DNA of 64,000 nt from an uncultured Opitutaceae bacterium. GTDB lineage: Bacteria > Verrucomicrobiota > Verrucomicrobiia > Opitutales > Opitutaceae. Positions 44,461-53,426 of the stretch are shown one piece after another; the first letter of the stretch is position 1, and every line of letters begins with the position of its first letter. The notes below the pieces were generated by a model. That model was not told the DNA's origin, did not search any database, and worked only from the letters and a program-made list of their open reading frames with translations. The stretch spans positions 1 to 64,000 of the forward strand of contig CAIOZY010000057.1 in assembly GCA_903862935.1 (NCBI GenBank), written 5' to 3'. The translations under genes were made by a program, and so were the position numbers.

Positions 44461-44997
44461 ATGAAAAAGTGGATGTACGTGATCTTCCCGGCGATCCTCC
44501 TCGCCATCTTCTTGATGTATTACCGTCAAGAGATGACTGTCCTTATGGCCAAGGAGAAGGCCCGCGCTGAGAACGTGGCCCGTATCAAGGCCGAGGACGC
44601 CCGCAAGAAGAAGGAAACCGAAGAGCGCGCCCGCTCCGACAACGAGAAGCGCATGGCGGAGCAGGCGGCTGAGGACGCCAAGATCGCCAAGGATAAGGAA
44701 GACAAGTGGAACGCCACGGGTCGCGAGATCCAGGCCGACACGGACAAAGCCCTTTCCGAGACCTCCCGCTACCAGAACCAGGACGCGGACTTGGACGTCC
44801 AGCTCGCCGCCCTTCAGAAGGCCAAGGAGAAGGCCAACCGCGAGGACTTTGAGATGCTCAAGGAAGTGGAGCTTTCCCGGGTTGCCTACGAGACAGCCCA
44901 GCTCGAGGTTGAGCGCATGGTGGCGATGATCGCCAGCCGGGCCGACCAGAGCTCGATGACCAAGATGCCTCCGCCCGTTCCGAAGAAGGAGGAGTGA
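44461..44997 (+). CDS. Membrane-anchored coiled-coil protein, second copy
   Basis: A 178-residue protein started at the ATG at 44461 (MKKWMYVIFPAILLAIFLMY). Same design as the preceding gene: one anchor, then charged coiled coil (KEKARAENVARIKAEDARKK). The tail ends in a Pro-rich MPPPVPKKEE. Last gene of the operon; a strong terminator follows 28 bp later. Confidence 0.75.
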   Translation: MKKWMYVIFPAILLAIFLMYYRQEMTVLMAKEKARAENVARIKAEDARKKKETEERARSDNEKRMAEQAAEDAKIAKDKEDKWNATGREIQADTDKALSETSRYQNQDADLDVQLAALQKAKEKANREDFEMLKEVELSRVAYETAQLEVERMVAMIASRADQSSMTKMPPPVPKKEE

Positions 44998-45025
44998 GGC
45001 AAGGCTAGAGCCCCGTTTTTGCACC

Positions 45026-45059
45026 GCGGCCGGAACGAAAGTTCCGGCCGCTTTCTTTT
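45026..45059 (+). terminator. Rho-independent terminator of the exb/ton operon
   Basis: Perfect 11-bp stem GCGGCCGGAAC/GTTCCGGCCGC with a GAAA tetraloop, followed by TTTCTTTT. The GNRA loop and T-rich tail make this the clearest terminator in the window. Confidence 0.9.
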
Positions 45060-45111
45060 GCGCGCTTGAACTTGCCCGGGCCGCGGGGCATCATCCGGAC
45101 AGAGGACGGCT

Positions 45112-46608
45112 ATGATGAGGTTGCTGATCCCGTTGGGCTTGTGTCTGGGCGCTGCGCGGGCCGCAACGCCGGCGGCGGAGCCCGCAAAGGTGCGGGAACC
45201 GGCCGTTGCCGGGCTTTTCTATCCCGCCGATCGTGAGAGGCTCGGCCGGCAGATTGACGCCCTGCTTGCGGCGGGACCCGCGGAAAAGCTTGAGGGCCTG
45301 AAGGCCCTGATCTGCCCCCACGCGGGCTACGACTACTCGGGGCCCGTAGCGGCGACCGCGTTCCGGCTCCTTTCGGGGTGCGACTATGGGACGGTCCTGG
45401 TTATGGGCCCGAGCCACTACGCCGACCTTCAGGGGGGCTCGATCCCCGACGCCACCTGGTTTAGGACGCCCCTGGGCGACGTGCCGATCTCGCCCAAGGC
45501 GCTGGCCCTCGCCCACCTTAGCCCCTTCGCCCTGGAGCCCGCCTGCCTGGTCGAGCGCCCGCCCTGGTCGTCCCAGGCCTCGCGCGCGGCCCCCTACGTC
45601 GACACCGCCGACACCTGGGAGCACTCGGTCGAGGTGGAGATCCCCTTCCTGCAGCGCACGCTCAAGGACTTCCAGCTGGTCCCCGCCGTGCTCGGCCCCG
45701 TCGACCCGGTCCAGGCGGCACGGGCCCTCTCACAGATCCTGGATGATCGCACCCTCATCGTCGCCAGCTCCGACCTGAGCCATTACCACCCCTATGGACG
45801 CGCACGGGAGCTCGACCAGGCCTGCATCGACGCGATCTGCAGGCTGGATTCCAAGGCCATGGAGGGCCAGGAGGCCTGCGGGAGGTATCCGATCCTCACC
45901 CTGATGGAACTTGCCCGCCAGAGGGGCTGGAAGGCCCGCCTGCTCGAATACCGGAACAGCGGGGACACCTCGGGGGACAAGTCCCGGGTGGTCGGCTACG
46001 CGGCCATCGCCTTCTTCGAGCCCCGTGCCCAGGCTGCGACCCTGGCGCGGGACGAGCGCCGAATTCTCCTGGACCTTGCCCGCAGGGCGGTCCGCGAGGC
46101 CGCCGGCAACCGGGCGCCCCCGGCCGCCGAGGCCGGCGGCATGGGACCGAGACTCACCCAGAACCGGGGCTGCTTCGTGACCCTCACCCGAAACGGGGCC
46201 CTCAGGGGCTGCATCGGCCACATCATGCCCCAGGAACCGCTGTACCGGGCGGTCCTCGACAACGCGCGGCACGCCGCCGTGGAGGATCCGCGGTTCCTGG
46301 CGGTCTCCCCGGAGGAGGTCGATGGGCTCTCGATCGAGATCAGCGTGCTGAGCATTCCCCAGCCGCTTGCCTTTGCCACGCCGGAGGAACTGCTCGCCAG
46401 GCTGAGGCCCGGCGAGGACGGCGTGGTCCTGCAAGTCGGACGCCGCGGCGCCACGTACTTGCCCCAGGTCTGGGAGCAGCTCCCCGGCAAGGAGGCCTTT
46501 CTGGACAGCCTTGCGGAGAAGGCCGGATGCGACCGCTCGGCCTGGAGGGAGCCGGGGGCCTCGGTCATGATCTACCACGTCGAGGCGTTCAAGGAGTCCG
46601 ATTTCTGA
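45112..46608 (+). CDS. MEMO-AMMECR1 fusion (AmmeMemoRadiSam proteins B and A) with signal peptide
   Basis: A 498-residue fusion. Residues 1-19 look like a Sec signal peptide (MRLLIPLGLCLGAARA). Residues about 27-305 are the MEMO domain, a non-heme dioxygenase fold, with putative metal ligands in CPHAGYDYSG, GPSHY and SSDLSHYHPY. Residues about 315-498 are AMMECR1 with TQNRGCFVTL, LRGCIGHIMP and the DPRF motif. The biochemical role of MEMO/AMMECR1/radical SAM trios is not settled. The export signal is unexpected for these normally cytosolic domains. It heads a four-gene operon ending in a Tat-type radical SAM gene. Confidence 0.85.
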   Translation: MMRLLIPLGLCLGAARAATPAAEPAKVREPAVAGLFYPADRERLGRQIDALLAAGPAEKLEGLKALICPHAGYDYSGPVAATAFRLLSGCDYGTVLVMGPSHYADLQGGSIPDATWFRTPLGDVPISPKALALAHLSPFALEPACLVERPPWSSQASRAAPYVDTADTWEHSVEVEIPFLQRTLKDFQLVPAVLGPVDPVQAARALSQILDDRTLIVASSDLSHYHPYGRARELDQACIDAICRLDSKAMEGQEACGRYPILTLMELARQRGWKARLLEYRNSGDTSGDKSRVVGYAAIAFFEPRAQAATLARDERRILLDLARRAVREAAGNRAPPAAEAGGMGPRLTQNRGCFVTLTRNGALRGCIGHIMPQEPLYRAVLDNARHAAVEDPRFLAVSPEEVDGLSIEISVLSIPQPLAFATPEELLARLRPGEDGVVLQVGRRGATYLPQVWEQLPGKEAFLDSLAEKAGCDRSAWREPGASVMIYHVEAFKESDF

Positions 46609-46612
46609 GGCC

Positions 46613-48811
46613 ATGAAGCCCCCTGAGGCGGCCGGTCCGTCTCGCCTCGTCGTGCTCCTGGCGATGGGGGGGCTCGGCCTTTCCGCGGTCATGACCCAGC
46701 TGGCGCTCATGCGCGAGCTGCTGCAGGCGTTCACGGGCAACGAGTTGGAATTGGGGATCGGGCTCGGATCCTGGTTCCTGCTGACCGGCGCGGGAACCGC
46801 AGCCGGCCGCTGGGCCCCCCGCCTGGCGCGCCCGGGCCGGGCCCTCGCGGCAGGGCAGGTCCTTATCGCCCTGCTGCCCCTTGCCCAGGTCTTCGCCGTG
46901 CGGGCGGGGCGCGACCTGGTGTTCGCCCACGGGGCCGCGGCCAGCCCGCTCGGAGCCGTGCTGGGCACGACGGCGGTTATGGCCCCCTATTGCGTCGTTT
47001 CCGGGGCGATGCTGGCCACCGCCTGCCACCGCCTCGCGGAAGGGGCCGAGCGCGCGGCGGCCGGATGGGTCTACCTTGCGGACAGCCTGGGCAGCGTGGG
47101 CGGCGGGGTTTTGTTCAGCTTTGTCCTTCTTCCCCGGCTCGACCACCTCGCGCTGCTGTGCGTGCCGGCCTGCCTGAATCTGCTGCTGGCCGCGGGTCTC
47201 GCCTGGCAGACCCGCGCGATGGCGCCGCTTGCGGCGGCGGTGGCCGGAGGGATCGGCCTGGCCGCTGCCGCTCTCGTTGGGAACGCCGACCAGTGGTCCA
47301 CGGCGCTGCAGCATCCCGGCCAGAAAACGCTCCTGAGGATCAATTCCCCCTACGGGCGCCTGGTGGTGACCGAGGAGTCGGGGCAGACCAACTTCTTCGA
47401 GAACGGCGTGCCGCTGTTTTCGACCGGCTCGGTCGAACAGATCGAGGAGACAGTCCACTATCCCATGAGCCAGCGCCCGGACGCGCGCCGGGTCCTGCTG
47501 ATCTGCGGAGGCGCCGCCGGGACCGCGCGCGAGATCCTGCGCTACGGGGTCCCGGAACTCACCTACGCGGAGATCGATCCGGCGATCATCGAGGCCGCCC
47601 GGCGCTTCCTGCCCGAGAACCTCGCCGATCCCCGGATCCGGATCGCCATGGCGGACGGGCGCCGGTACCTCCAGCAGACCCGGGAGCGCTTCGGCGTCGT
47701 CATCGTGGGCGCGGCCGACCCGTCCACATCCCAGTTGAACCGCTTCTACACGGCCGAGTTCTTCGCGGAGGCCAAGCGCGCCCTCGAGCCCGGGGGTGTC
47801 CTCGCGATTGCCTCCGGCCGCTACGAGAACTACGTTAGCCCCGAACTCGCCCGGGTGATCGCCTCCACGCGGCGAACCCTGCGCCGCTCGTTTGCCAACG
47901 TGCTGATGATCCCCGGGGGAAGGGTCTATTTTCTCGCCTCCGACGGGCCGTTGGACCCCGACATCGGCCGCCTCATCGAGCGCGACGGGATCGCCACCCG
48001 GCTCGTGAACCGCCACTACCTCGACGCGATGCTGGCCCCGGACAGGCGGGCCGACCTCGAGCGTGCCGCCTCGCAGCCGGCCGAGGTCAACACCGACTTC
48101 AGTCCCGTGCTCTACTACTACTTCCTTAGGCACTGGCTGAGCCAGTTCCCGCGCGTCAGCGGGCTGCTCGGCGCCGCGCTGCTCGTCCTCACGGCGGCCT
48201 ATCTGGCGCGCCTCAAGGCGGTTCCCCGGATCGTGTTTGCCTCGGGGTTCACGGCGGCGTCCCTTCAGGTTGTCCTGCTTCTGGCATTCCAGGCGCTCTA
48301 CGGCTCGCTCTACAGCGGGGTGGGGCTCCTAGTCACGGCCTTCATGGCGGGGCTGGCCGCCGGGGCGGGCCGGGCCAACCGCCGGGTCGGCGGGGCCGCC
48401 CCCGCTGCCAGGAGGGGACTTATCTTGATTGCGGTCGTCCTCGCCCTTGCCGCGGCAGCGGTGCCCCCGCTGCTGCGCCAGCTCGCCCCCCTGGACGCCG
48501 CCGCCGGCACCTCGCTCGCCGGCGAGGCTGCCCTGCTCGCCCTCACCTTCGGCCTGGCGGCAGCAGTCGGGGCCCAGTTCCCGCTGGCCACGGCGGCCGA
48601 GCCGCGCCCGCCGGGGCCAGCGGCGTCCGCGGTCTACACCGCGGACTTTGCCGGCGCCGCACTGGGGGCCCTTCTGGTGAGCACCGTTCTCATACCCCTG
48701 GGAGGGGTCACGGCTGTTTGCCTTCTCAATGCGGGATTGAACCTGATCGCCGCCGCATTAGCCTGCGGGGGTACCCCCGGCGCATGGGGATCTTCAACGT
48801 CATCTGCCTAA
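46613..48811 (+). CDS. Membrane-embedded spermidine synthase-like protein
   Basis: A 732-residue protein with three parts: about six or seven membrane helices (20-230), a spermidine-synthase/Rossmann methyltransferase-type domain (about 235-490), and six or so more helices (505-725). In the central domain LLICGGAAGTAREILRY, LTYAEIDPAII, IAMADGRRYLQ and DPSTSQLNRFYTAEFF match polyamine synthase motifs, but the Asp that usually precedes the DPS motif is Gly in VIVGAADPS. Function unknown; it might transfer aminopropyl or methyl groups at the membrane. It starts four bases after the fusion gene and overlaps the next gene. Confidence 0.75.
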   Translation: MKPPEAAGPSRLVVLLAMGGLGLSAVMTQLALMRELLQAFTGNELELGIGLGSWFLLTGAGTAAGRWAPRLARPGRALAAGQVLIALLPLAQVFAVRAGRDLVFAHGAAASPLGAVLGTTAVMAPYCVVSGAMLATACHRLAEGAERAAAGWVYLADSLGSVGGGVLFSFVLLPRLDHLALLCVPACLNLLLAAGLAWQTRAMAPLAAAVAGGIGLAAAALVGNADQWSTALQHPGQKTLLRINSPYGRLVVTEESGQTNFFENGVPLFSTGSVEQIEETVHYPMSQRPDARRVLLICGGAAGTAREILRYGVPELTYAEIDPAIIEAARRFLPENLADPRIRIAMADGRRYLQQTRERFGVVIVGAADPSTSQLNRFYTAEFFAEAKRALEPGGVLAIASGRYENYVSPELARVIASTRRTLRRSFANVLMIPGGRVYFLASDGPLDPDIGRLIERDGIATRLVNRHYLDAMLAPDRRADLERAASQPAEVNTDFSPVLYYYFLRHWLSQFPRVSGLLGAALLVLTAAYLARLKAVPRIVFASGFTAASLQVVLLLAFQALYGSLYSGVGLLVTAFMAGLAAGAGRANRRVGGAAPAARRGLILIAVVLALAAAAVPPLLRQLAPLDAAAGTSLAGEAALLALTFGLAAAVGAQFPLATAAEPRPPGPAASAVYTADFAGAALGALLVSTVLIPLGGVTAVCLLNAGLNLIAAALACGGTPGAWGSSTSSA

Positions 48812-49032
48812 GACTCGTCCGCTGGACCGGCTGGCTTCTGCTTCCGGCAGTCCTGGCGTTTTTCCTGACCGGCTGGGCGATGACCGGCCGGCACGGCATG
48901 GCGGGGCTAACCGACGAGAGGACCGCCCTGGCCCTGCACCGCCTGATGCATGTTCCCCTGGCGGCGCTGGTTGTCCTGCACGTGCTCCCCTCCGCCTATC
49001 TGGCCGTGGTCCGATGGAAATGGATAAGATAA
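48784..49032 (+). CDS. Small two-helix membrane protein, possible heme-binding
   Basis: An 82-residue protein starting MGIFNVICLRLVRWTGWLLL inside the end of the previous gene (28-bp overlap). Two membrane helices; several His (TGRHG, ALHRLMH, VVLHV) sit at positions resembling cytochrome b561/DUF4405-type proteins. It could carry electrons through the membrane to or from the radical SAM enzyme that overlaps its 3' end. Too short for certain assignment. Confidence 0.6.
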   Translation: MGIFNVICLRLVRWTGWLLLPAVLAFFLTGWAMTGRHGMAGLTDERTALALHRLMHVPLAALVVLHVLPSAYLAVVRWKWIR

Positions 49033-50309
49033 CGGCCGCTCCGATGAGCCGCCGCCGCGCGCTGGCCTGCGGCGGGGGCGCGGCCCTGGCGGGATTCGCC
49101 TCCTTTTCCGGGCCGGGCTCCTGGCTGGGCAGGCTGGTGCAGCGGGTCGCGGCGGGCGAGGCGCCCTCCGAGGTGTTCCCTGGAGACGCCCCGGACGAGC
49201 GCACCTGGAGCCTGTGGGTCAAGCGCGGCTGGGTCCGGGAGGGCTCCCACTACCTCAAGATCGGAGCCAACGTCCAGTGCAAGATCTGCCCCAACAACTG
49301 CCTGCTCGAGCCCGGAGACCGGAGCCACTGCCGCAACAAGGTCAATCGCGGAGGAACCCTCTACACGATGGCCTTCGGCGACCCCTGCACCTTCCACGTC
49401 GATCCCGTCGAGAAGAAGCCCCTGTTTCACTTCCTGCCGGGAAGCCCGGCCTTCTCCCTGGCCACCTCCGGCTGCGTGTTTCGCTGCCTGAACTGCCAGA
49501 ACTGGGAGATCTCCCAGAAAAGGCCCGAGGAGACCAAGGACCCCGAGGGGCCGGAACTGCGCCTGCGCCCCCCGCTTCCGGCGGCCCTGACCCTGGAGGA
49601 TGTCCGCCGAGCCAGCCTGTTTCCGGAGGATGTCGTCGCCTCGGCCCGGGCGCTGGGCTGCCCGTCGGTCGCCTACACCTACTCGGAGCCGACCGCCTAC
49701 TACGAGTACGCGAGCGAGACCTGCCGGCTCGCCCGGGCGGGGGGCCTGCGGAATATCCTGGTGACGTGCGGATCGATCGAGGAGCGGCCGCTGCGCGACA
49801 TTGCGGCGTGGGTCGACGCCGCCCACGTCGACCTGAAGGGCTTCGACGAGGAGACCTACCAGCGTCTCAACGCGGGCAAGCTCGAGGTGATCCTGCGCAC
49901 CCTGAAGATCTACCGCGAGATGGGGGTGTGGTTCGAGATCATCAACTTGGTGGTGCCGACCTACACCGACAACCGGGACACGATCCGGCGGATGTGCGAC
50001 TGGATCGTGGCAAACCTGGGCCCGGACCGGCCGCTGCACTTTTCGCGCTTCTTCCCCCAGCACCGGCTCGACCACCTCGAGCCGACGCCGGTCGATACGC
50101 TGCTCGCCGCGCGGGATGCGGCGCGGTCGGCCGGACTGCACTACGTCTATGTTGGCAACGTCCGGGGCGTTGAGGACGCCGCGACCACCTTCTGCCCCGG
50201 CTGCAAGAAGCCGGTGATCGAGCGCGACATCTTCGCCGTCACCCGCTTTTCGCTGGTGGACGGCCGCTGCCCCCACTGCCGGACGGTCATTCCCGGAGTC
50301 TGGAGCTAA
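49014..50309 (+). CDS. Radical SAM enzyme of AmmeMemoRadiSam type with Tat leader
   Basis: A 431-residue radical SAM protein. The N-terminus has a twin-arginine leader: SRRRALACGGGAALAGFASF; starts at 49014, 49020 or 49044 all keep it. Then an ordered Cys set CKICPNNCLL, the cluster motif CVFRCLNC (C154, C158, C161 from the first start), VDPVEKKPLFHFLPG and a C-terminal CPGCKK...CPHC zinc-ribbon-like site. It is the longer paralog of the gene at 22296-23351. An exported radical SAM enzyme would need SAM and electrons outside the cytosol, which is puzzling; the leader may instead anchor it to the membrane. Reaction unknown. Confidence 0.85.
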   Translation: MEMDKITAAPMSRRRALACGGGAALAGFASFSGPGSWLGRLVQRVAAGEAPSEVFPGDAPDERTWSLWVKRGWVREGSHYLKIGANVQCKICPNNCLLEPGDRSHCRNKVNRGGTLYTMAFGDPCTFHVDPVEKKPLFHFLPGSPAFSLATSGCVFRCLNCQNWEISQKRPEETKDPEGPELRLRPPLPAALTLEDVRRASLFPEDVVASARALGCPSVAYTYSEPTAYYEYASETCRLARAGGLRNILVTCGSIEERPLRDIAAWVDAAHVDLKGFDEETYQRLNAGKLEVILRTLKIYREMGVWFEIINLVVPTYTDNRDTIRRMCDWIVANLGPDRPLHFSRFFPQHRLDHLEPTPVDTLLAARDAARSAGLHYVYVGNVRGVEDAATTFCPGCKKPVIERDIFAVTRFSLVDGRCPHCRTVIPGVWS

Positions 50310-50312
50310 ACC

Positions 50313-50750
50313 CTACTCCTTGGGGATCTCGTTGTCGGTCTTCAGGACCAGGACAGGGGTCTTCGTCTTCACCCACAAGTCGGCTTCTCGGAAGAACTTG
50401 GCCGAAACGTTCTCGATCGCCTCCCCGACGGTCTTGGCCGGATAGAGCCGGCCCTTTCGGGTCGTGTTGTAGTCATAGGCCCCCTTGAGGATCCGGTCCA
50501 TCGTGGAGGCGGGGCTCTCGGTCTCGGGAATCTGCAGCACCCAGCCCGCAAAGTCGTTCTTGGGCCAGCGGTTCTCGGGATCGCTCACCAGGATCACGAA
50601 CTGCTTCTTGACCGGGGGAGGGGCATCCTCCTCGCCCGGGTCGGGCTGCACGGCGAGGTTGATCTGCTCGATCACCCGGCGCAGCACGGCCGGATCTACG
50701 TTGTTCTGCTTGAGGATCTCGGCGACCTTGCTGATCTCGATCTTGGCCAT
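50313..50750 (-). CDS. Conserved hypothetical protein
   Basis: A 145-residue soluble protein started at the ATG at 50750 (MAKIEISKVAEILKQNNVD). It has a helical N-terminus, an acidic Pro-rich linker (DPGEEDAPPP) and a C-terminal part with KKQFVILVSDPENRWP and KAYDYN-like AYDYNTTRKGR. I do not recognise the family. It converges with the radical SAM gene (3 bp apart) and is divergent from the Nudix gene. Confidence 0.7.
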   Translation of the reverse strand: MAKIEISKVAEILKQNNVDPAVLRRVIEQINLAVQPDPGEEDAPPPVKKQFVILVSDPENRWPKNDFAGWVLQIPETESPASTMDRILKGAYDYNTTRKGRLYPAKTVGEAIENVSAKFFREADLWVKTKTPVLVLKTDNEIPKE

Positions 50751-50802
50751 AAGGGGGTTGATTCCTAACCGGGCCGGGGCAAAAAACACGTTTAAAAGTT
50801 CC

Positions 50803-51342
50803 ATGGACGATGAATTTTTCGATCTGGTGGACGAGGGCGACCGGGTCGTCGGCCGCGCGAGGCGCCGCGAGGTGCACGCCCGGGGCCTGCGGCACCGGGC
50901 GATCCACGTGCTGGTCTTCGATCCCCTGGGCCGGGTCTACCTGCAGAAGCGCTCGATGACCAAGGACGTAGCCCCGGGGGTCTGGGACTCCTCCTGCTCG
51001 GGCCACGTCGGCAGCGGCGAGACCTACGACCAGGCCGCGGTCCGGGAACTGCGCGAGGAGTTGGGGATCAGCCTGGAGTCGCCGCCGGCCCGCTGGTTCA
51101 GGGCCGGGGCCGGCCCGGAGACCGGCGGGGAGTTCGTCTGGGTCTACCGGATGACCCACGACGATCCGGTCCGGCCCAACCCCGACGAGATCGAGCGGGG
51201 CGAGTGGGTCGAGCCCGCGCAGGTCGACGCGCGAATCTCAAGCCGGCCCGGCGAGTTCTCGGGGGCCTTCCGCTTCCTCTGGGCCCGCTCCCGTCAGAGC
51301 GGCGGCGGAATCCTCAGCTCAAAGGGCGCCAGCAGCACGTGA
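50803..51342 (+). CDS. Nudix hydrolase
   Basis: A 179-residue protein with the Nudix box GHVGSGETYDQAAVRELREE followed by LGI. The N-terminus DEFFDLVDEGDRVVGRARR and HRAIHVLVFD resemble the isopentenyl-diphosphate isomerase-like/YfcD Nudix branch, so it may act on a nucleoside diphosphate derivative. Its 3' end overlaps apaG by 49 bp tail to tail. Confidence 0.9.
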   Translation: MDDEFFDLVDEGDRVVGRARRREVHARGLRHRAIHVLVFDPLGRVYLQKRSMTKDVAPGVWDSSCSGHVGSGETYDQAAVRELREELGISLESPPARWFRAGAGPETGGEFVWVYRMTHDDPVRPNPDEIERGEWVEPAQVDARISSRPGEFSGAFRFLWARSRQSGGGILSSKGASST

Positions 51343-51683
51343 ATCTTCCTGCCGAGGTCGTCGACCCCGTGGAAGCTTCCGCAGGTCCGGGCGTCGCATC
51401 CGGTGATGTGGTAGCTGTTGTAGGAGAACTGCTCACCGGGGGCCAGGCGCGGGGTCTCACCGACGATCCCGTCCCCCTCGACTACAAGCTGTGTTCCGTC
51501 GGCGTGCTCGATCACCCACTTGCGGCCCAGGAGGGTAACGGTCCGGTCCGAGCCGTTGAGGATCGTGATGAAGTACACGAACGCATGGGGCCAATCCTCC
51601 GGCAGGCTGGCCCCACCGTGGTGGTAGTGCAGCTTGTCGAGCCGGGCCGTCAGGCCGGGCAGTTCGAGGGATTCTCCGGACAC
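51294..51683 (-). CDS. apaG: ApaG domain protein
   Basis: A 129-residue protein started at a GTG at 51683; close to the usual ~125 residues. [40 protein letters not shown] and [11 protein letters not shown] are ApaG signatures (fibronectin-like fold). Cellular role is poorly known. Divergent from purH and convergent with the Nudix gene, whose coding end it overlaps. Confidence 0.85.
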   Translation of the reverse strand: MSGESLELPGLTARLDKLHYHHGGASLPEDWPHAFVYFITILNGSDRTVTLLGRKWVIEHADGTQLVVEGDGIVGETPRLAPGEQFSYNSYHITGCDARTCGSFHGVDDLGRKIHVLLAPFELRIPPPL

Positions 51684-51771
51684 GCCGCAATCTAGCCCAG
51701 GAAGTAAAAGGTTGAAAGCGGAAGTTTTCCGCCTTCCGCCCCGGGCGATTTTCCGCTTCATTTGCGGCGGC

Positions 51772-53370
51772 ATGCCAAAACTCGCTCTGCTCTCGGTCAG
51801 TGACAAACGCGGTCTGGTCGAGTTCGCCTCGGCCCTCATCCGCCGGCACGGGTACACGCTGCTCTCCACGGGTGGCACGGCGAAGCTGCTCTCCGACAGC
51901 GGGCTGGCCGTCACGGAGGTGAGCCGCCACACCGGGTTTCCCGAGATCATGGACGGCCGGGTGAAGACCCTGCACCCGAAGATCCACGGGGGGCTCCTGT
52001 GCCGGCGCGACCTGCCTGATCACCTCGCCCAGGCGGAGAAGAACGGGATCGCCCTGATCGACCTGGTCGTCGTGAACCTGTACCCCTTCGAGCAGACGGT
52101 GGCCCGGCCCGGCGTCTCATTTGAGGAGGCGATCGAAAATATCGACATCGGCGGGCCCTCGATGCTGCGAAGCGCCGCAAAGAACCACGAGAGCGTGACG
52201 GTGGTGTGCGACCCCGGCGACTACGCAGGGGTCCTGGCGGCGCTCGAGGACGGGGAAGGGAAGGGCTCCACCCTGCACACGCTGCGGCGCCGGCTCGCCC
52301 TCAAGGTCTTTCAGCGGACCGCTGCCTACGACGCGGCCATCTCCTCCTATTTGGCGAAGGAGCAAACGCCCGCCGCGGCCCCGGACCTGGCGGCCCTGGC
52401 CGGCTTTCCCCAGGCGTTGAGCCTGTCGTGGAAGAAGGCCCAGTCCCTGCGCTACGGCGAGAACCCCCACCAGAAGGCGGCCCTCTACGGGTCGTTCAAC
52501 GAGCATTTCCGGCAGGTCCAGGGCAAGGAGCTCAGTTACAACAACATCCTGGATATCACCGCGGCCTCCCGGCTGATCGGAGAGTTCGAGCGGCCGACCC
52601 TGGCGATCCTGAAGCACACCAACCCGTGCGGGGCCGCGAGCGCCGAGACCCTGGAGGAGGCATGGGAGAAGGCGTACGCGACGGACCGCCAGGCCCCTTT
52701 TGGCGGGGTCATCATCGTCAACCGCACCCTCGGGGCCGCGCTCGCTGCCACGATCGCGGAGATTTTCACCGAGGTGATCATCGCACCCGGTTTCAGCGCC
52801 GAGGCCCTCGGAATTTTTGCCAAGAAGAAAAACCTGCGGCTGATGGTTGGAACCGGGGGACCTGGCGGGCCCCCGTCCACGCCGGAGGGAGGGATCGACG
52901 AGGAGCTAGTCGAGCTGCGTTCGGTCGTGGGCGGGGTCCTCGTCCAGGACCGGGACCGGATTCTCGGGGACCCCAGCTCCTTCCGCGTGGTGACCCGCCG
53001 CCAGCCCTCGGCGGAGGAATGGGCGGCGATGCTCTTTGGCTGGAAGGTCTGCAAGCACGTCAAATCCAACGCCATCGTCTACTGCCGGGGCGAGCAGACC
53101 CTCGGCGTCGGGGCCGGCCAGATGGCCCGTGTTGACAGCTCCCGAATCGCCGTCTGGAAGGCGGGGGAGGCCGGCCTGGACCTGAAGGGAAGCGTGGTCG
53201 CAAGCGAGGCACTGTTTCCGTTCGCGGACGGGCTGCTGGCCGCGGCCGACGCAGGAGCCTCGGCTGCGATCCAGCCCGGAGGGGCTCTGCGCGACGGCGA
53301 GGTGATCCAGGCCGCCGATGAGCGCGGCATGGCGATGGTCTTCACCGGAATCCGGCACTTCAGGCACTGA
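51772..53370 (+). CDS. purH: Bifunctional AICAR transformylase/IMP cyclohydrolase
   Basis: A 532-residue enzyme doing the last two steps of IMP synthesis, using 10-formyl-THF. The N-terminal cyclohydrolase part has [14 protein letters not shown] and [11 protein letters not shown]; the transformylase part has [15 protein letters not shown] and [11 protein letters not shown], with the catalytic Lys-His pair in the latter. The ATG at 51772 is the conserved start. It draws on the same 10-formyl-THF pool as fhs. Confidence 0.95.
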   Translation: MPKLALLSVSDKRGLVEFASALIRRHGYTLLSTGGTAKLLSDSGLAVTEVSRHTGFPEIMDGRVKTLHPKIHGGLLCRRDLPDHLAQAEKNGIALIDLVVVNLYPFEQTVARPGVSFEEAIENIDIGGPSMLRSAAKNHESVTVVCDPGDYAGVLAALEDGEGKGSTLHTLRRRLALKVFQRTAAYDAAISSYLAKEQTPAAAPDLAALAGFPQALSLSWKKAQSLRYGENPHQKAALYGSFNEHFRQVQGKELSYNNILDITAASRLIGEFERPTLAILKHTNPCGAASAETLEEAWEKAYATDRQAPFGGVIIVNRTLGAALAATIAEIFTEVIIAPGFSAEALGIFAKKKNLRLMVGTGGPGGPPSTPEGGIDEELVELRSVVGGVLVQDRDRILGDPSSFRVVTRRQPSAEEWAAMLFGWKVCKHVKSNAIVYCRGEQTLGVGAGQMARVDSSRIAVWKAGEAGLDLKGSVVASEALFPFADGLLAAADAGASAAIQPGGALRDGEVIQAADERGMAMVFTGIRHFRH

Positions 53371-53426
53371 CTAGGACGGGCCTTTTTTCCGTGGCCTAGG
53401 TCGGGGTTTTTACCCAGGGTTGGACC

